The notes beneath the pieces were generated by a model, which was not told the DNA's origin, did no database searches, and worked only from the letters and a program-made list of their open reading frames with translations. 64,000 nucleotides of DNA from Neocallimastix lanati (nom. inval.). Taxonomy: Eukaryota; Neocallimastigomycota; Neocallimastigomycetes; Neocallimastigales; Neocallimastigaceae. The stretch spans positions 634,501 through 698,500 of the forward strand of contig JACVTC010000006.1 of NCBI GenBank assembly GCA_016946835.1. Reading direction: 5' to 3'. A program made the position numbers and the translations under genes. Positions 62,040 through 64,000 of this stretch are shown in pieces (positions within the stretch are counted from its first letter, which is position 1; each line of letters begins with the position of its first letter).

Positions 62040-64000
62040 CCATGAAAAAGTGTAGAATTACCTCCAGGTACACCTATTAGAAAATCCAAATCCAATTCGG
62101 CTAAGAAAAGTACTTTTAAAACAAATGATAAACAGCCTGAAATGGAAGACCAAACGAATCTTGAAGTTGATGTACCTAATAGAAAAGTTATTAATCCTCA
62201 CTTAAGTAAGCGTTCCACTGACAAAAATTTTAATAATTCTATTAATAGTAATAATGATAATGATTTTATTAATAATTCTAATATTAATTCTAATAATAAT
62301 TCAAATAATAATAATTCAAATAATTTAAATAATTATAATTCTAATAAGTCAAATGATAATTCTAATTTTAATAATAATTCTAATAATTCTAATAAAAATA
62401 ATAATATTTCTAATAAATTTAATAATATTTCTAATAATAATTCTGAATTAAATTCTTTTAATACTAATAAAAATTCTAATATTTTAATTAATAATAATTC
62501 TAATAAATTTAACTGTAATTCTAATACTAATTTAATTAATGATTCTAACAAAATTTCCGATAATAATAATTCTATAAAAATGAATACTAATGAGTTTATT
62601 AATTAATTCTAATAATAATGAAAATTTTTTTAATAATAATTCTAATGATTTTAATAATAAAATTTTAATTGATAATAAATTTAATAATCTTAAAAATTCT
62701 AATAATGATACTTTAAATAATTATTCTAATTCTAATCAAAAGTTAAATAACTTAAATTATTTTACTGATGATTTTAACCCTAATGATATTAATAATTTTA
62801 ACAAAATTTTAATTAATCCAAAAGAATTAAAAGTTGGGACCAATAAAAAGAAAGTCCAATTTAATATTAAAGATCCTCCTGATACACGTGATCATGATGA
62901 AGATACTAATAATAATAATAAAAATGAAAAAATAGAAAAACATATATTATTAGCTAATAAATATTCTATTGAACCTTATAATTTATCTAAAGATTTAGCA
63001 AATACTAAATGTGATATTACATATGCTCAATTATTAGATATTTCTCCCAAAGCACGAGCTGATTTAATTAAAAATTTAAAATTAGAAAAATTAAAAATTT
63101 CTAGTACTATGAATATAGAGGATAATTTTGTCTATAATGAGTATGATGAAATTAAAAATAATAACAATTTCAAAGAAGACGACTTAGGTATTGTTCTAGC
63201 CTCTGTCGATAATATTGAAAATAAATTGCTCATAGATTCTGGTAGCAATTTAAATCTTATTTCAGTTGATTATTTTAATTCTTTACCTGGCCAATACGAA
63301 ACTGTAGGTATTTGTCATGGTCGTATTTGCGAAGCTTTAGGTGATGATACAGTCACTGACGCCATAGTTATTCGTCTTAATGTTCTTATTAATACTTATT
63401 CTTTTTATGCTAACTTTTGTGTTATTAATCATAATACTAATTATTTTGATTTGTTAATTGATCTTAAAACTATTGTCGATAATTATTTATTTATTCATCC
63501 TATGGCAAAAGCATTATGTCGTTTTACTTCCTATGATTCTTTTGATATTATTACACCTTTATTAGAAAATCAGGAAGTCGAATTAATTAGTTGTTTTGTT
63601 AAATATATTAATCCTAGTAAATTAATTAATACTTTAAATTATAATAATAATATTAATATTAATAAATCTAATAATTTTACTACGGATACGGGAAATAAGC
63701 AAATTATTGAACCTGAGCCACAAATTATTGAAAATGCGCCACAAGAAGAAAATCTTTCACCTATTGAATATATCCAGTCTCAAAATTTTCAATCAAAAAT
63801 AGAAGGTCCTTTTAAACCTATTGTCTCAAAACTTTTAATGGATTTCATTGATATCGTTGCCACTTCGTCTGAGCAACTTTCTCCTTCTAAACTAAAACCT
63901 CATCATATTCAGTTATTTCAAAATGCTGTTCCTTTTAAGAGTAGATTTTATAAACTTAATAAACTTAAATCGGATGCGTTAAAAGCTGAACTTGTTAAAC
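62040..64000 (+). CDS. Gyp-8 Pol, partial: spacer, protease, RT entrance
   Basis: It begins in a different frame from gag at about 62040 (SVELPPGTPIRKSKSNSAKK) and passes through an Asn/Ser low-complexity linker. One frameshift at about 62600 separates 62142-62606 from the rest. From there it is open to the window edge: TYAQLLDISPKARADLIKNL (63020-63080), protease active site KLLIDSGSNLNLISVDYFNS (63224-63283), its C-terminal strand FDLLIDLKTIVDNYLF, a spacer, and LKPHHIQLFQNAVPFKSRFY, the start of RT. The D-S-G is intact. Confidence 0.84.

Larger units (their letters stand above)
60660..64000 (+). mobile_element. Gyp-8: Ty3/gypsy element, runs off the window
   Basis: Gag (60660-61973) is followed by an Asn-rich spacer, protease and the entrance of RT at the right edge. 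It is the best preserved element of the Gyp-4/5/6 subgroup. 5' LTR not delimited; 3' part outside the window. Confidence 0.85.

Overview
This window is a graveyard of LTR retrotransposons in an extremely AT-rich eukaryotic nuclear genome (by eye about one fifth G+C, with long A/T runs and AAT/ATT arrays). The only non-transposon coding traces are two broken genes. One is a secreted LysM plus hevein-like chitin-binding relic (58.6-58.9 kb), which points to a fungus. The other is a D6/D11-type superfamily-2 helicase of the kind carried by nucleocytoplasmic large DNA viruses and fungal linear plasmids (6.7-8.45 kb). Extreme AT content, Asn-rich proteins and chitin-binding modules would suit an anaerobic gut chytrid (Neocallimastigomycota), but that is inference; an AT-rich microsporidian or another early-diverging fungus is not excluded. 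I saw no rRNA, tRNA, CRISPR array or bacterial-type operon.

Layout. 1-1371: Gyp-1, Ty3/gypsy fragment (-). 1372-6064: Cop-1, Ty1/copia (-), fused to Gyp-1. 6065-6641: LTR-G fragment. 6740-8445: helicase pseudogene (-). 8460-10335: Gyp-2 (-), fused to Cop-2. 10336-14950: Cop-2 (-). 14967-23322: Cop-3 (-), carrying the opposite-strand Gyp-3 (15400-20823), whose gag is split by a solo LTR. 24386-26396: Cop-4 (+, gag only). 26397-28835: two LTR-T copies, the first split by a solo LTR. 28427 to about 33170: Gyp-4 (+). 33990-35441: Cop-5 (-), head to head with Cop-6 (35520-40121, +). 40196-43975: Gyp-5 (+), split by a TIR element that itself holds a solo LTR. 44399-58508: Gyp-6 (-), with Cop-7 inside its 5' LTR and two solo LTRs inside Cop-7. 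Then the LysM relic, a short Gyp-7 fragment, a MITE candidate and Gyp-8 (60660 to the window end, +).

The insertions can be ordered because target-site duplications are readable: seven solo LTRs of one family (LTR-G), Cop-7 and Gyp-6 all have matching 5-bp flanks. Almost every internal region is broken by frameshifts, nonsense codons or deletions of protease, integrase or RT segments. Gyp-1 and the Gyp-8 pol stay open over long stretches.

Three signals look biologically new. (1) All seven copia elements carry, at the start of the internal region, a sequence complementary to the anticodon stem-loop of tRNA-Lys(CUU) rather than to a tRNA 3' end, implying half-tRNA priming. (2) The LTR-G family has a hairpin just downstream of its TATA box, and one base pair is G-C, A-U or G-U in different copies, i.e. 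compensatory change. (3) The D6/D11 helicase relic implies past integration of a giant virus or virus-like linear element.
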